DNA of 64,000 nucleotides, from positions 1,108,167-1,172,166 of the forward strand of contig VZQC01010551.1 in assembly GCA_009823505.1 (NCBI GenBank), written 5' to 3'. Shown here piece by piece: positions 1-12,473 of the stretch. The stretch's first letter is position 1, and each line of letters opens with the position of its first letter. This DNA is from Rhizomys pruinosus. Taxonomy: Eukaryota > Chordata > Mammalia > Rodentia > Spalacidae. A model generated the notes under the pieces. It was not told the origin of the DNA. It saw only the letters and a list, made by a program, of their open reading frames with translations, and searched no databases. A program made the position numbers and the translations under genes.

Positions 1-117
1 CCCCTGGAACTGGAGTTAAAGATGGTTCTCAGCCGCCATGTGGGTGCTGGGGATCGAACCCGGGTCCTCTGTAAGAGCAGTCAGCGCTCTTAACTACTAG
101 GCTATCTCTCCAGCCCC
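1..117 (-). mobile_element. B2 SINE, cut by window edge
   Basis: Head half of a minus-strand B2 ending CTCTCCAGCCCC. Confidence 0.9.
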
Positions 118-139
118 ATTTTTTGTCTTTTATTGTTGT

Positions 140-366
140 TGTTGACAAAGGTTCTTTCTTGGTTTAGGACTCACCAAGTCGACTAGGCTGGCTGGCCACT
201 GAGTCCCAGGGATCATCTGCCTGTCTCTGACTCGACAGTGCTAGGATCACAGGTATGTGCAACCAAATGTAGCTTTTAGGTTTTTTAATGTGAGTTTTGT
301 GTATCGAACTCAGGTCCCGATGCTTCTGAAGCAAGTACTTTACTTACTAAGCTATCTCCCCTGCCC
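140..366 (-). mobile_element. B4-type (ID+B1) SINE, old
   Basis: B1-like part (GTCGACTAGGCTGGCTGGCC) then ID-like part (GAACTCAGGTCCCGATGCTT ... AAGCTATCTCCCCTGCCC) on the minus strand. Confidence 0.65.
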
Positions 367-389
367 TAAGTTTACATTTACTTAATTTT

Positions 390-628
390 TTAGTGGGGGA
401 TGTATGTGCACACACATTCATGTGTGTAGAGCTCAACCTTGAGTGTTGTTTTGAGACAGGTTCTCTTCTTTTGAGACCTGGGGCTCTCTGATAGGCAATC
501 CTGATGACTAGTGCACCCCAGGGACTGGCTGTCACTGCCCTAGCACTGTTTAACAGTCCTGTGGCACCTTCCCTGGTCTTTTATGTGGGTGGGTACACTT
601 TATCCACTGAGATATTGCTCTAGCTCCC
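390..628 (-). mobile_element. B4/B3-like SINE, very old
   Basis: Diverged; keeps GTTTTGAGACAGGTTCTCT and a terminal TATCCACTGAGATATTGCTC. Confidence 0.5.
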
Positions 629-639
629 CTAAAACTTTT

Positions 640-791
640 TTATTTTGGTCTTTTTTTGAGACAGGGTATCCCTGTAGCTCCAGCTAGGCTGGCACTTCTA
701 TGCAGACCAGGCTGGCCTTAAGCTCACAGAGATCCCTTGCCTCTGCCTCCTGAGTGCTGGAATTACAGGCATGTGTCACCATTCCTGGCTC
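640..791 (-). mobile_element. B1 SINE
   Basis: TTTTTGAGACAGGGTATCCC to CACCATTCCTGGCT. Confidence 0.88.
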
Positions 792-1225
792 TAAAACTTT
801 AACCAATAAACTCACACATAAAAACGGGGTACTTTGTGATATTTTGATTCATGGGCACATTCTATAATCACCTTAAATTTAACCATATCTAGCTTTTCAA
901 ACATTTATTACTTTTTAATAGCAAAAACATTCGAAATCCTTTTATTCTACCTACCCACGATTTAGTAGCTAAAGAAAGTAAGTTCAAAATAAAATTAAGA
1001 TATCTGACTATTCAAACTATAGCATGGAGTTATAAGAAAGAAGACTGGTAGATCTACTGTAATAATCTTGAAACAATTTACAAAATTATTTTACTGTGAA
1101 GTGAGTTACCTAACTACTACAGGCAAAATTAGAAGTGTTTTAATTTAGAATATTATATTAAAATACCCTCTTTGGGAGACTAATCCCTCAAATGTTATTA
1201 GATATCCACTTAGAAAAAAGGAAAC

Positions 1226-1430
1226 GTAGCAGGTGAGATGGTTTAACATGTAGAAAAGGCACTTGCCACCAACCCTGATCACCTAAATTCACACCTCAGA
1301 ACTCACACAGTAAAAGGACTGAGAACCCATTCCTATAAACTGTCCTTTGACTGCCACACACATGCGTGCCATGGCAGAGACAGGTACCCTGACACCGACA
1401 CACAAAAATTAACTTTTAAGAAATTTAAAA
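1226..1430 (+). mobile_element. B3-like SINE, old
   Basis: GCAGGTGAGATGGTTTAACA start and CACACACATGCGTGCCATGG near the 3' side. Otherwise 792-1715 shows only AT-rich unique sequence. Confidence 0.55.
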
Positions 1431-1721
1431 AAAGAGAAAAGGAGTCCTCTATTTATAGATGTTGGGTAAAGTCTGTAACAGAACACATGTCTCTGTATTG
1501 TGAAGCATCACGATCATGTGCACAAGGTGTCCCCTTGTGGGGGGTACTGACTACATTATTTCTATGACTATATACAAAACTGTCATTAATATTTTACAGA
1601 ATTGGAGTTCTACACAATTTTAAAAACATAATCTTAAAATTCACACAATCGATTAATTGCAGTACTAATGTTACTTGGTGTTTTAGTGCAAATATTAAAA
1701 GCACCATTTGCTTTAGTCTTT

Positions 1722-1877
1722 TTTTTTTTTTTTTTTGTCTTTTCGAGACAGGGTCTCCCTGTGGCCCCAGCTGTCCTGGAACTCACTCTGTAGACCAGGC
1801 TGGCCTTGAACTCACAAAGATTTGCCTGCCTCTGCCTCCCAAGTGGTAGGATTAAAGGCGTGCGCCACCACGCCTGG
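1722..1877 (-). mobile_element. B1 SINE with TSD
   Basis: Flanked by TGCTTTAGTCTTT (1709-1721, 1878-1890). Confidence 0.92.
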
Positions 1878-1924
1878 TGCTTTAGTCTTTTATTAAATTA
1901 AATTTTATTTCTTATTATTGTTTG

Positions 1925-2054
1925 CAAGTTGGGGGGTGGAGGACAATTTTTTAGAGTCAGTTCTTGCTTTCCACCATAGGTTCCACAGACTGAATTTAGG
2001 TCATCAGGCTTGCGTGGCAAGTGCTTTTACCCACTGAATGAGCTCACCAGCCCA
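1925..2054 (-). mobile_element. B4/ID-type SINE fragment, old
   Basis: Ends GGCAAGTGCTTTTACCCACT...CTCACCAGCCC on the minus-strand pattern. 2055-2636 beyond it shows no recognised feature. Confidence 0.6.
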
Positions 2055-2636
2055 TTATTAATTTTTATAAGAAAAATAAGCTGAATTATTGGTCAGGCCA
2101 ATAATGTCACAAAGGAAGGAAAAGATTACTGTCATTGGCTTTTTACAAAAGTCCAACACTCTACTACTAATAGTAGGCTTAGTGTTGGAGAACAATTAAT
2201 TTCTTTCCATAATTTGGGTTTTGAAGGACTTGCAGTCACCTTTTCTTTCTTTTTCTGTATGGTTCCATGTTGTTAATAACAAGGATATATCTGAGAAATG
2301 TCTCATCAGGCCGATTCATCATTTGTCAGTATGTGGGCAGAAGCATTATGTAGGACAAGGTGCTAAAACTGATGTTGGAGGCACTGATCCCATTACTCAA
2401 TAAAGTACTTGTTTACCGGTGGCCACAGGATCCATTCTGACTCTTCTAGAGGAATCAAAAATTGTAGTGTCAGGCATATTCCACTATGGCCAGTCTAAGA
2501 AGTTGGTCACGCATTTTATTTTTCAGTGTCTACTACTCCTTTTTCCACTGCAGCAAGTCTGTTGCATGTAGTCTGGGTTCTTCATTTTTTGTAATTTGTT
2601 TTTATGTGTATGCTGGACCAAACCCAGCACTGTATT

Positions 2637-2812
2637 GGGGCTGGAGAGATGGCTCAGTGGGTAAGAGCACTGGCTACTCTTGCAGAGGACCTGGGTTCAG
2701 TTTCCAGCACCCACATGGTGGTTAACAACCATCCATAGCTCCAGCTCCAGGGGTCCAATGGCTTCTTCTGACCTCTGTGGGTACTGTATGTAAGAAGTAG
2801 GCACACACAACT
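2637..2812 (+). mobile_element. B2 SINE, 3' cut by B1
   Basis: GGGGCTGGAGAGATGGCTCA start; the tail merges into the next B1. Confidence 0.88.
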
Positions 2813-2933
2813 GGCCTGGAATGGTGGCTCACACTTGTAATCCCAGCACTTGACAGGCTAAGGCAGGAAGATTGCTACAAGTTTTTGAGGATAGCCAGAA
2901 CTATAATAAAACCCTGTCTCAAAAACACAAAAC
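2813..2933 (+). mobile_element. B1 SINE, diverged
   Basis: GGCCTGGAATGGTGGCTCAC ... CCCTGTCTCAAAAACAC. Confidence 0.82.
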
Positions 2934-2935
2934 AG

Positions 2936-3165
2936 AAGCTGGAGAGATAGCTCAGTGGTTAAGAGCAATGACTGCTCTTGCAGAGGATCCGGGTTTGATT
3001 CCCAGCACCTACTTTGTGGCTGACAACCATTTGTAACTCCAGTTCCAGGGGATCCTATGCTCTCTTCTGACCTCCATGGGCATTGCACAACATGGATGCA
3101 CTTACACACCGTAGGCAATAAACTCATACACATAAAAAATAAAAATAAAAAATATTAAAATATAA
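2936..3165 (+). mobile_element. B2 SINE
   Basis: GAAGCTGGAGAGATAGCTCAG start, A-rich tail to about 3165. Confidence 0.88.
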
Positions 3166-3877
3166 AAAAGAGTAAAATAATTTAAGTTGGATTCAGCAGA
3201 AAAATGAATAAACATTTTATATGTCTCTGAAAATGTAAAGCTTTATAGCAAACGTAACCATTCTAGAGAAAACTGGATTTAAATAAAGTATAAGTTCAAA
3301 ATAAATTTGCATTGAAGACAATGTTAACAAAGAGCACTGTTGAAAAAAATTACAAAAATATTTTTCTTGTTCTTTGTGGGAGAAGGCTGAAAAGAAGCAT
3401 GTATTTATTTATTTATTTACTTGGTCTTTTTGAGACAGGGGAAAAGAAGCATTTAAATTAAACTCTTTAGTCTTGGTGTTAAGTTTCTACTTACAGAAGC
3501 CATTTACATTGATTTGGGAGTTCTCACTGTGGTCCAGGGACCACCTGCATCAGAATCACACATCCAGCAAGATGGACTATCTAATTTAAAGCACATACTT
3601 CAACATTAGATGCTTTTACTATTTTCTTGAAACACTGAAGAACATGCACTGCTTATTATTGAAGAGCCATTCTTATGAATGTGAGACCAGTGACCAGCAT
3701 CACAGGGGCCTAGGCATGTACAGTAAGTGCATTATTATAGGGCTCTGACTTTCCGGAGGAATAAAGCATGTGTTGTAGGTATAAGTAGCCGTATGAGGAT
3801 ACTGAGGCTCCAAGAGGTTTGGTAATTTACCCAGGATCACAAGCACCGCTACTGTATAAGAAGAGAAGGACACTTAC
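3166..3877. other. ARMC10 intron 2, no clear element
   Basis: AT-rich unique sequence with a short TATT run and a truncated B1 end (about 3401-3440). Nothing else recognised. Confidence 0.6.
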
Positions 3878-4026
3878 TTGGTTAGCTGAAAAGGCTGCAT
3901 TGTTACCCAGAGTGACCAAGGCTTTTTCAATAATTATAGGATCTTCAGTTGATTCCAGAAGGTAAAGAAGTTTCTGAAGTTGTTCAGCATTTAAAACATC
4001 ATCATATGAACCATTGGTTAAGTCTT
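3878..4026 (-). CDS. ARMC10: ARMC10 coding exon 2 (start of armadillo region)
   Basis: Second coding exon of ARMC10 (armadillo repeat-containing 10, SVH), a small membrane-anchored armadillo protein linked in the literature to mitochondria/ER. The exon is 149 bp. On the minus strand it follows a pyrimidine-rich tract ending in CAG (4028-4027 is the AG) and ends with ...AAC CAA before donor GTAAGTG (3877-3871). Exon 1 ends one base into a codon; joined to exon 2 it reads ...RSA-EDLTNGSYDDVLN, then a leucine-rich helical stretch with LQKLLYLLESTEDP and ends LGNNAAFSANQ. This matches the known ARMC10 segment where the armadillo fold starts. The exon encodes exactly 50 residues with no stop. Later exons would lie left of position 1. 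A longer open frame runs through both splice sites (3827-4054) but is only intron read-through. Confidence 0.95.
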
Positions 4027-4104
4027 CTGCATAAGAAGAAAATTTAAAGTTCATCTCAAATCAGTGGTTTTTTTTTTTTTTTAACTTTGGAAAATGAACA
4101 TACT

Positions 4105-4300
4105 AATTCTGGGCACAGGACCCAGGTTTGTTCCCCAGCACCCGCATGCTGGCTCACAAGTCTGTAACCCTAGTTCCTGGGATCCAACTCTTTCTTCTGG
4201 CTTCTTTAGGCACCAGGCATATTCAAGGTGTACAAACACAGGTGTAGGTTAAACACTCATATGCAGAAAATAAAAAAATAACATCTTAAAAAAAAAAAGG
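4105..4300 (+). mobile_element. Old B2/B3 SINE, 5' truncated
   Basis: Keeps GGACCCAGGTTTGTTCCCCA and a CACTCATATGCAGAAAATAA tail. 4301-4553 has no recognised feature. Confidence 0.7.
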
Positions 4301-4553
4301 AAAGCAGGTAGGTTAAGCAATGAGGGTTGGCAAGCAGCTGCATGGCAGAGGGGAGGTGAGCCTGAGAGGATGAATGAGAAAACTGAGTGCGCTTGCGGGA
4401 AGCATGCTTGGGCTTCTGGTCAGTGTCTGAAAGATAAAGACAGATAAAGAAAGAAGGAAAATGAGAAGTTAGATTTTTCTAAGTCAGAAAAGTGAGCAGG
4501 CTGCATGGCAGAGGCTCTGTAAGTGGCTACATAGGCACTGTTTTAAGCATTTT

Positions 4554-6557
4554 TGTGCTGGATAGCTTTAGTGTCAACTTGACACACCTGGGTTGAGGGA
4601 GCCTCAATTGGGGAATTGGCTCCATTGGATTGGCCTGTGGCCACATCTGTGGAGTATTGTCTTGATGGTGGAGCAGTGTGGGAGGGCCCAGCCCACAATG
4701 ACTAGTGCCACCCTGGGCAGGGTGTTATGTACAGTATAAGAAGGCGGGCTGGGCATGAGCCAGGGGAGCAAGCCAGTGAACAGTATTCCTCCATGGCCTG
4801 TGCTTCAGTTCCTGCCTCCAGATTCCTGCCCTGCGTTCTTGTCCTGCCCTGAGTTCTTGCCTTGGGCTCCCTGAGTGATGAACTGTGACCCAGGAGATGT
4901 AAGCTGAATAAACCCTTTCCTCCCCAAGTTGGTGTCGATCAGAGTGTTTTGTCACAGTAATGGAAGACAAACTAGAACAGAAATTGGTACCAGAAGAGTG
5001 GGGTATTGCTGTGACAGACCTGACCTTGGAGTTTTGGGGAAGGACTGAGGAGGAGTTTGGAACTTTGGGCTGGGAAGATCACTGAATGCCTAAAGATCTT
5101 GGCTGTGGAACTTGGAGCAGTTTTGCTGAAAGAGTTGTAGAAGATGGAGGCCTGGCTTGTGAAGTTTCTAGTTTCAAAGGGAAGCAGAAATCATCAGGAT
5201 TGTGGAATCTGTGGGTTCTGGTCAGCTGGGGCTGAAGAATCAGCTGTAAGTAACAAGAGACCAGAACCTAAAGGGAAATTTTTGTTGTACTGGGACAACT
5301 GATGCTGGTTAGCTGGGGCTGAAAAATCAGCTGTAAGTAACAAGAGACCAGCATCACTGTGGTGAAATCTTCTGGGAAGAATTTCTTCAGGGTCAGCACA
5401 CAGAAGCTGTGATCCAGAAGGGGCCTGACCATCCATTTCAAGCCAGAAGCAGGACTTGGTAACATGTAAGCGTCCCCTATATGGTTCTGGTGTTGAAATT
5501 TGAGGGGGTCACAGAGAGCAGCCGAGGCTTGGCACTGTAAGAGGTCAGGAAAGACCATTGGTATAAGTGCACCCCGGTTGCAGTGAAGACCCCAGGATTG
5601 CAGGGGTCATGGAGAGAAGCTGAGGCTTTGCACCAGGAGAGGTCAGAAGAGACCATTGGTGAAGGTGCTGCCTCAGTTTCAGTGGTGACCCCAGCTTTTT
5701 GGAGATGCTGGGACCGTGGGACGACCACCAAGAGCAGCGGCAGGTGTGGAATGGAGTCAGCCTGGGTCTTCGAGATGAGCTGTGTGTGCTGTGGACGACA
5801 GAGTCAGAGAAGGGGGCTGCCAAAGCCATTTGGAGCCCAGAGGATCACGAGTGAGTCTCAGGTGTCCAGCCTTGAGCTACTTTGCTGGACTTAGGTTTTG
5901 TTTGAGAGTGCCTGATTCTTCCCTTTGGAATAAGACAGTACTTGCTTTGATTTTACAGCAGCCCACAGTTAAGAGATTTTTAATAGACTGAACTTTTAAG
6001 CATTTGGACATTTTAAGGACTGTGGGGCTTTTAAGGTTGTACTGTCTTAGGTTGTGATTAATGTTAACATCATACTTTGGGGATAAGAACTGGAAAGGTG
6101 GTGGTTTAATAGTGATGTGTTTTGTGTGTCAAGTTGACAAGGGGTCAATTGTGCTGGATAGCTTTAGTGTCAACTTGACACACCTGGGTTGAGGGAGCCT
6201 CAATTGGGGAATTGGCTCCATTGGATTGGCCTGTGGCCACATCTGTGGAGTATTGTCTTGATGGTCGAGCAGTGTGGGAGGGCCCAGCCCACAATGAGTA
6301 GTGCCACCCTGGGCAGGGTGTTGTGTACTGTATAAGAAGGCGGGCTGGGCATGAGCCAGGGGAGCAAGCCAGTGAACAGCATTCCTCCATGGCCTGTGCT
6401 TCAGCTCCTGCCTCCAGGTTCCTGCCCTGAGTTCCTGCCTTGGGCTCCCTGAGTGATGAACTGTGACCCAGGAGATGTAAGCTGAATAAACCCTTTCCTC
6501 CCCAAGTTGGTGTTGGTCAGAGTGTTTTGTCACAGTAATGGAAGACAAACTAGGACA
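4554..6557 (+). mobile_element. Complete ERVL-MaLR (MT-like) element
   Basis: Two LTRs (4554-4979 and 6150-6557, TG...CA) flank about 1.17 kb of non-coding interior. A 5-bp target-site duplication, ATTTT, lies at 4549-4553 and 6558-6562. TGGTACCA at 4985-4992, followed by AGAAGAGTGGGG, looks like the leucine-tRNA-type primer site of ERVL elements. The LTRs differ by roughly ten substitutions plus an 18-bp indel by eye, so the insertion is moderately young. The interior has tandem duplications (5214-5270 with 5302-5358, period 88; and about 5504-5600 with 5602-5700). No gag or pol is visible, as expected of MaLRs, which depend on other elements. Confidence 0.92.
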
Positions 6558-6761
6558 ATTTTATGTTTTATCTCACTTGATTCTCAGGGATCCCTAGAGG
6601 GGATACTATTATTATTTTGAATTTATGTAAGTGAAACAGGCTAACAGCAAGACATCGGCCAATGGTCACATGGCCTGTGCCTATTAGTTAACACATTGCA
6701 TACAAATAATATGCATCCAATGCTGATGGCATATTGTCTTTCCTTTAAAAACTAGGTATAT

Positions 6762-7013
6762 GGGGCTGGAGAGATGGCCTAGAGGTTAAGAGCGCCGACC
6801 GCTCTTACAGAGGACCCGGGTTCGATCCCCAGCACCCACATGGCAGCCGAGAACTGTCTGAAACTCCAATTCCAGGAGAACTCCAGTTCCAGGGGAATCC
6901 GAGACCCTCTTCTGACCTCCACGGCATTGCACGACACGGGTGCACAGACTTGCATGCAGACAGTACATTCATACACATACAGAAATAAATAAAATAAATA
7001 AAAAAAATTAAAA
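6762..7013 (+). mobile_element. B2 SINE with TSD
   Basis: AAAACTAGGTATAT on both sides (about 6748-6761 and 7017-7030). Duplicated-segment subfamily. Confidence 0.93.
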
Positions 7014-7019
7014 ATAAAA

Positions 7020-7468
7020 ACTAGGTATATGTATCCAATGGAACATTTGCCTACAGAACATGATTAATTATGGGATAGGTTTTACATAAAGGAGAACTTT
7101 TCTGATCATCATTTTAAGAGCCCAGTAGCTTGGAAAGGTATGGAAAAAATCGAATCATGTGGCGATCATGGCATTATGTGGTTTCTTCATTCAGGCTTTT
7201 TGCTAGATGTACTCTTAGTTTTTAAAGTTACTATGAATGAAATCTTTTAAACTCAATTTATATTTAATTATTTCACACAGTTCTTATATATAAGTTGCTA
7301 CCAAGTATATATGTATTGTACTGAAGTTTGCCAAATTTCTTTTACTTCTAATATTGACAATATTCTTCGGATTTCTCCAATGAAAATTAAGTCATTTACA
7401 AACCATAATTTTGATTTCTTTTTATAATTTTTCTATAATTTTGTCCCTTTAAAAGTATTTATGAATTA
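7020..7468. other. AT-rich unique intron sequence
   Basis: No element, exon or open frame recognised. Confidence 0.6.
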
Positions 7469-7687
7469 GGGGCTGGAGAGATGGGTCTCAGCAGTTAAGA
7501 GCACTTGCTGCTTTTGCAGAAGACCTGGATTCCATTCCCAGCATCCATGTGACAGTTAACAACTGTAACTCTCCAGTTCTGGGTGACATGACACCTTTTT
7601 CTGACCTCTAAGGGCATTTCAAGGCACAGGTGTACTTATGCACATGCAAACAATATATTTATACACATAGAATAAAAAATAATTTTA
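7469..7687 (+). mobile_element. B2 SINE, older
   Basis: GGGGCTGGAGAGATGGGTCT start, ACACATAGAATAAAAAATAA tail. Confidence 0.9.
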
Positions 7688-7689
7688 GG

Positions 7690-7916
7690 GGGGCTGGAGA
7701 GATGGCCTAGCAGTTAAGAGCGCTGACTGCTCTTGCAGAGGACCCGGGTTCGATTCCCAGCACCCACATGGCAGCTGAGAACCGTCTTTAACTCCAGTTC
7801 CAGGGGAATCCAACACCCTCTTCTGACCTCAGTGGCATTGCACAACACAGGTGTACAAACCTACATGCAGACAATACATTCATACACATAAAAAATAAAT
7901 AAATAAAAAATAATTT
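7690..7916 (+). mobile_element. B2 SINE in the tail of the preceding B2
   Basis: AAAAAATAATTTTAGGGG occurs on both sides, so it inserted at the previous B2's tail. Single-segment subfamily. Confidence 0.9.
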
Positions 7917-10670
7917 TAGGGGGAAAGTCCCAGCTACCCAGGGTGAGACAGAGGCCCTGCCCCCACTTCCAGCAAGGGCTGGATGGAGGTCATGGCAGTT
8001 ACTGGTAGCCATGTCCCCCCCTCCCAGTGCCCTGCCCTCCCCTCGAGTTGTGGTGTGGACATCCCAGTGGGAACAGCAGTACTGACTCTACAGCACAAAG
8101 TAACAGAAGAGACAGCAAACCTGCCACTCCACAGCCAACCTAAGGAACAGGACGGTGGCAGAAGCGTCTGGCGTGAATGAGCAGACATGCTCAGCAGCTA
8201 GCCGACCTGATTTGTTACCTGTTCAGATCTCTGGAGAAACTTCAGACCAGAAAGAGTAGTGATAGCTGGATCTTCCAATGCACAACCAAAAGAGAAAACC
8301 CGAAACCTAGGCCCTCCAGCCCTTCATAAACAAGAAGAAAACAACAAAGGCATCTGAAGAAAGCAAAGTAAGCCTTCAACACAGCAAAGAAATACTTGAA
8401 TTTCACATTAGATTACAACAAAACAAATCACATCCTCAAAGCACAAGAAAAAAACAACATGGGAAAAGAAAATAATAAATCCCCACCAAAGTCTATCAGT
8501 CTTATAGAAGACTCCAATCATGAGATCTCCCTGGAGGTAACACAGGACACAGATCTTAAAAGAACAATCATAGACATACTAAAAGAAATCAAGGAATACA
8601 AAGAACAAATCAAGCAACTAAAAGGATAGAAAGACAAACTCCAGAAAGACCTAGAGTGAGAGAATGACAAATTCAGAAAGAATTAGGGGGAGAGAATGAC
8701 AAACTCCGGAAGGAAGTGGAAACACTGAAAAGATCCCACACTGAAATGTAACAGGAAACTGACCAAAGAATCAAGGATCTAGGAGATGAGAATGACAAGC
8801 TCCAGAAGGAACTGGAAATACTATAGAAATCACAGTATGAAATTAAAAAGGAAATCAAACGCTCATCCAATCAGCAGGAAAGGATGGGAGAAAGGCTCAG
8901 CAACAGATTGTTTGAAGCAGAAAATAGAATATCAACACTGGAACATAACATGGAAGAAGGCTCAAGAAAAGAATATGAAAAATTAAAAAAATCCACAAGA
9001 GCAGAAAAATCAGGAAATGTGGGACACTATAAAGACCAAATCTCTGCATCATAGGGATAGAGGAATAAGAAGAATCCAGGGACAATGGTATTGATCAGAT
9101 CTTTAACAGAATAATAGAAGGAAATTTCCCCAAACTGAAAAATGACAAACCCATACAAATACAAGAAGCACATAGAACACCAAATAGACAAGACCAGAAA
9201 AGAAATTCCCCATGCCATATCATAGTGAAAACACTAGATGTCTCCCCCCCCCCAAGACAAAATACTGAAGCCCACAAGAGAAAAACAAGTTACACATAAT
9301 GGGAAACCCATCAGAATTACAGCTGACTTTTCAGTGCAAATGTTGAAAGCCAGAATAATGTGGACCAAAGTATTCCCAGTACTAAATGACTATAGATACC
9401 AACCCAGATTATTATACCCAGCAAAAATGTTGATTATAGTTGAAGGAGAAAGAAAAATCTTTCACAATATAAACAAGATGAACGGATTCATGCCCAGAAA
9501 ACAACCCTTCAGAAAATACTTGAAGCAATTAAAAGGTCAAAAGAAGGGAGCAACTATCCAAAGCAGCTAGAGAGAGTAATTTATAACTATGTAACTGTGG
9601 AAATACAAACCTAGAACAAGAATGCAAACAAAAAATAAGATGAAAGGAACCAACACACACCTCTCAATAATAACCTTAAATATTAATGGTCTAACTCCAC
9701 AATCAAATGACATAGACTGGGAGAGTAGATTATGAAACAGAACCCATCTATATGCTGTCTACAAGAAACCCATCTCACCTTCAAGGATAGGCACCAACTT
9801 AAGGTGAAAGGATGGAAAAAATATATTCCAAACAAAGGTATGAAAAAGCAAGCAGGAGTTGCTATTCTATTATCAGACAAACTAGGCCTCAAAGTAAAAC
9901 TAATCAGAACAATTAACCAGGAAGATTTCACAATCATGAATATATGCACACCAAACTCTAGTGCACCAAACTTTATAAGCACAATTCTGCAGGACCTCAA
10001 GGCACAGATTAATCCCAACACAGTAATAGTAGGGGGATTTCAATACCCCACTTAGCCCATTAGATAGGTCAACTGGACAAAGAATAAACAGAGACATCTG
10101 AATTGAACAATACATCAAATGGATTCACTCACAGACATCTACCGAATATTCCACCAGAGAATATACTTTCTACTCAGCACCCCACAGAACATTCTCCAAA
10201 ACTGACCACATACTGGGACACAGAAAAAAACCTCCTTTCATAAGGATAGAAATAATCCCATGCATTCTATCAGACCACAGTGCAATAAAGCTCAATATCA
10301 AAACCAGAATAAGCCCAACTATCTACAGGAACACATGGAGACTAAACAACACACTTCTGAATAATGAATGGGTTAAGAAGAAATAAAGAAACAAAACTAT
10401 TCCTGGAACCAAATGAAAAAGACAATACAACACAACAAAACTTATGGGATACTTTAAAAGCATCCTAAAAGGGAAATTTATAGCACTAAGTGGCTACATT
10501 AAAAAAAACAGAAAGGGAACAAATAAATGATCTAAGACTGCAGCTAAAGACACTTCAGGGACCACAACAACTGAATCCTAAACCCAAAAGACAAGATGAA
10601 ATAACAAAAATTAGAGCAGAGATCAATGAAATAGAAACAAAGAAAACAATACAAAGAATCAATAAATCCA

Positions 10671-10900
10671 TGGCCTAGCGGTTAAGAGTGCTCTTACAGA
10701 GGACCCGGGTTCGATCCCCAGCACCCACATGGCGGCTGAGAACCGTCTGAAGCTCCAATTCCAGGAGAACTCCAGTTCCAGGGGAATCCGACGCCCTCTT
10801 CTGACCTCCGCGGCATTGCACGACACGGGTGCACAGACCTACATGCAGACAGTACACTCATACACAAAGAAAAATAAATAAAAATTAAAAAAAAAAAAAA
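10671..10900 (+). mobile_element. B2 SINE (5'-truncated) in L1 ORF2
   Basis: Starts at TGGCCTAGCGG, missing the first about 14 bp of B2. Flanked by a 17-bp duplication (AAGAATCAATAAATCCA, 10654-10670 and 10901-10917). Confidence 0.93.
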
Positions 10901-12268
10901 AAGAATCAATAAATCCAAAAGTTGGTTCTTTGAAAGGATAAAGAAGATAGACCTCTAGCCCAGTTAACCAAAAGAATGAGCAACTCCAAAGCAATAGATT
11001 TCAAGATAAAAAGGGAAACATCATGACAGACATTGAAAAGATTCAGACAATCATAGGAGAATGTTTTAAAAACCTATACTCTACTAAATTTGAAAACCTA
11101 AGAGAAATGGATCAATATCTGAAATCCTGGAATTCACCAAAGCTTACTGAAGAAGAGATTGATAACTTAAACAGACCAATAACAAATGAGAAAATTGAAG
11201 TAATTCAAAACCTCCCAACTAAAAAGCCCAGGCCCAGATAGATTTATGGCAGAGTTCCATAAAACATTTAAAGAGGACATACAACCACTATTACTCAAAT
11301 TGTTCAAAAGGATAGAAACAGAGGGAGATGTCCCAAATTTTTGCTATGAAGCCAGCATCACTCTTATACCAAAACCAAGCAAAGATAAAACCAAAAAAGA
11401 AAACTATAGACCCAGTTCATTAATGAACATAGATGCAAAAATTCTCAACAAAATACTTGCAAACTGCATACGGCAAACATCAGAAAGATCATTCACCATG
11501 ACCAAGCTGGATTTATACCAGAGATGCAGAGATAGTTCAACAAATTCAAATCAGTAAATGTCATAAGGCACATAAATGGGCTCAAAGACAAAAACCACAT
11601 GGTTATCTCAATTGACACAGAAAAAGCCTTTGAAAATCTAGCATCCCTTCATGTTTAAAGTCCTAGAGGGAATTGGACTGGAGGGAACATTCCTCAACAT
11701 AATCAAAGCCATATACAACAAATCCACAGCCAACATCATCCTAAATGGGGAAAAATTAGAAGCATTCTCCTTAAAATCAGAAACCTGGCAAGACTGCCCC
11801 CTATCCTCACTTCTTTTCAACAGAGTGCTTGGAATGCTCATGAGAGCAATAAGACAAGAAAAGGAAATTAAAGGGGGTACTAATTGGAAAAGAGGAAGTC
11901 AAACTATTTCTTTTTGCAGATGATGTGACAGTTTACTTAAAGGGACAAAAAAAACCCTCCAAGAAATGATCAAGAGTTTCAGTAAAGTGGCAGGATACAA
12001 AATTAACCTAGAAAATCAGTAGCCTTTCTTAGCACCAACAATAAACAAATGGAGAAAGAATACAAGGAGACCTTCCCATTCACAATAGCCTCCAAAACAA
12101 AAGAAAACAAAAAACCCCCAAAACCCCACCTTGGAACAAACCTAATCAAAGACACCAAAGACCTCTAAAATGAAAAATTTAAATCCCTGAAGGAGATCGA
12201 AGAACACACCAGAAGATGGAATTTTTTTTAAAAAAGATGGAATTAATATAGTAAAAATGTCCATCCTA

Positions 12269-12395
12269 GCCGGGTGTGGTGGCACGCGCCTTTAATCCCA
12301 GCACTTGGGAGGCAGAGGTAGGCAGAGCTCTGTGAGTTCAAGGCCAGCTTGGTGTACAGAGTGAGTTCCAGGCCAGCTGGGGATACAGAGAGACC

Positions 12396-12398
<3 letters not shown>
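12269..12398 (+). mobile_element. B1 SINE in L1
   Basis: GCCGGGTGTGGTGGCACGCG start, typical B1 body, tail turned into the microsatellite that follows. Confidence 0.92.

Positions 12399-12470
<72 letters not shown>
12399..12470. repeat. (TC)n(AC)n microsatellite
   Basis: About 19 TC units then about 17 AC units, at the 3' end of the B1. It creates false open frames on both strands. Confidence 0.97.
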
Positions 12471-12473
<3 letters not shown>

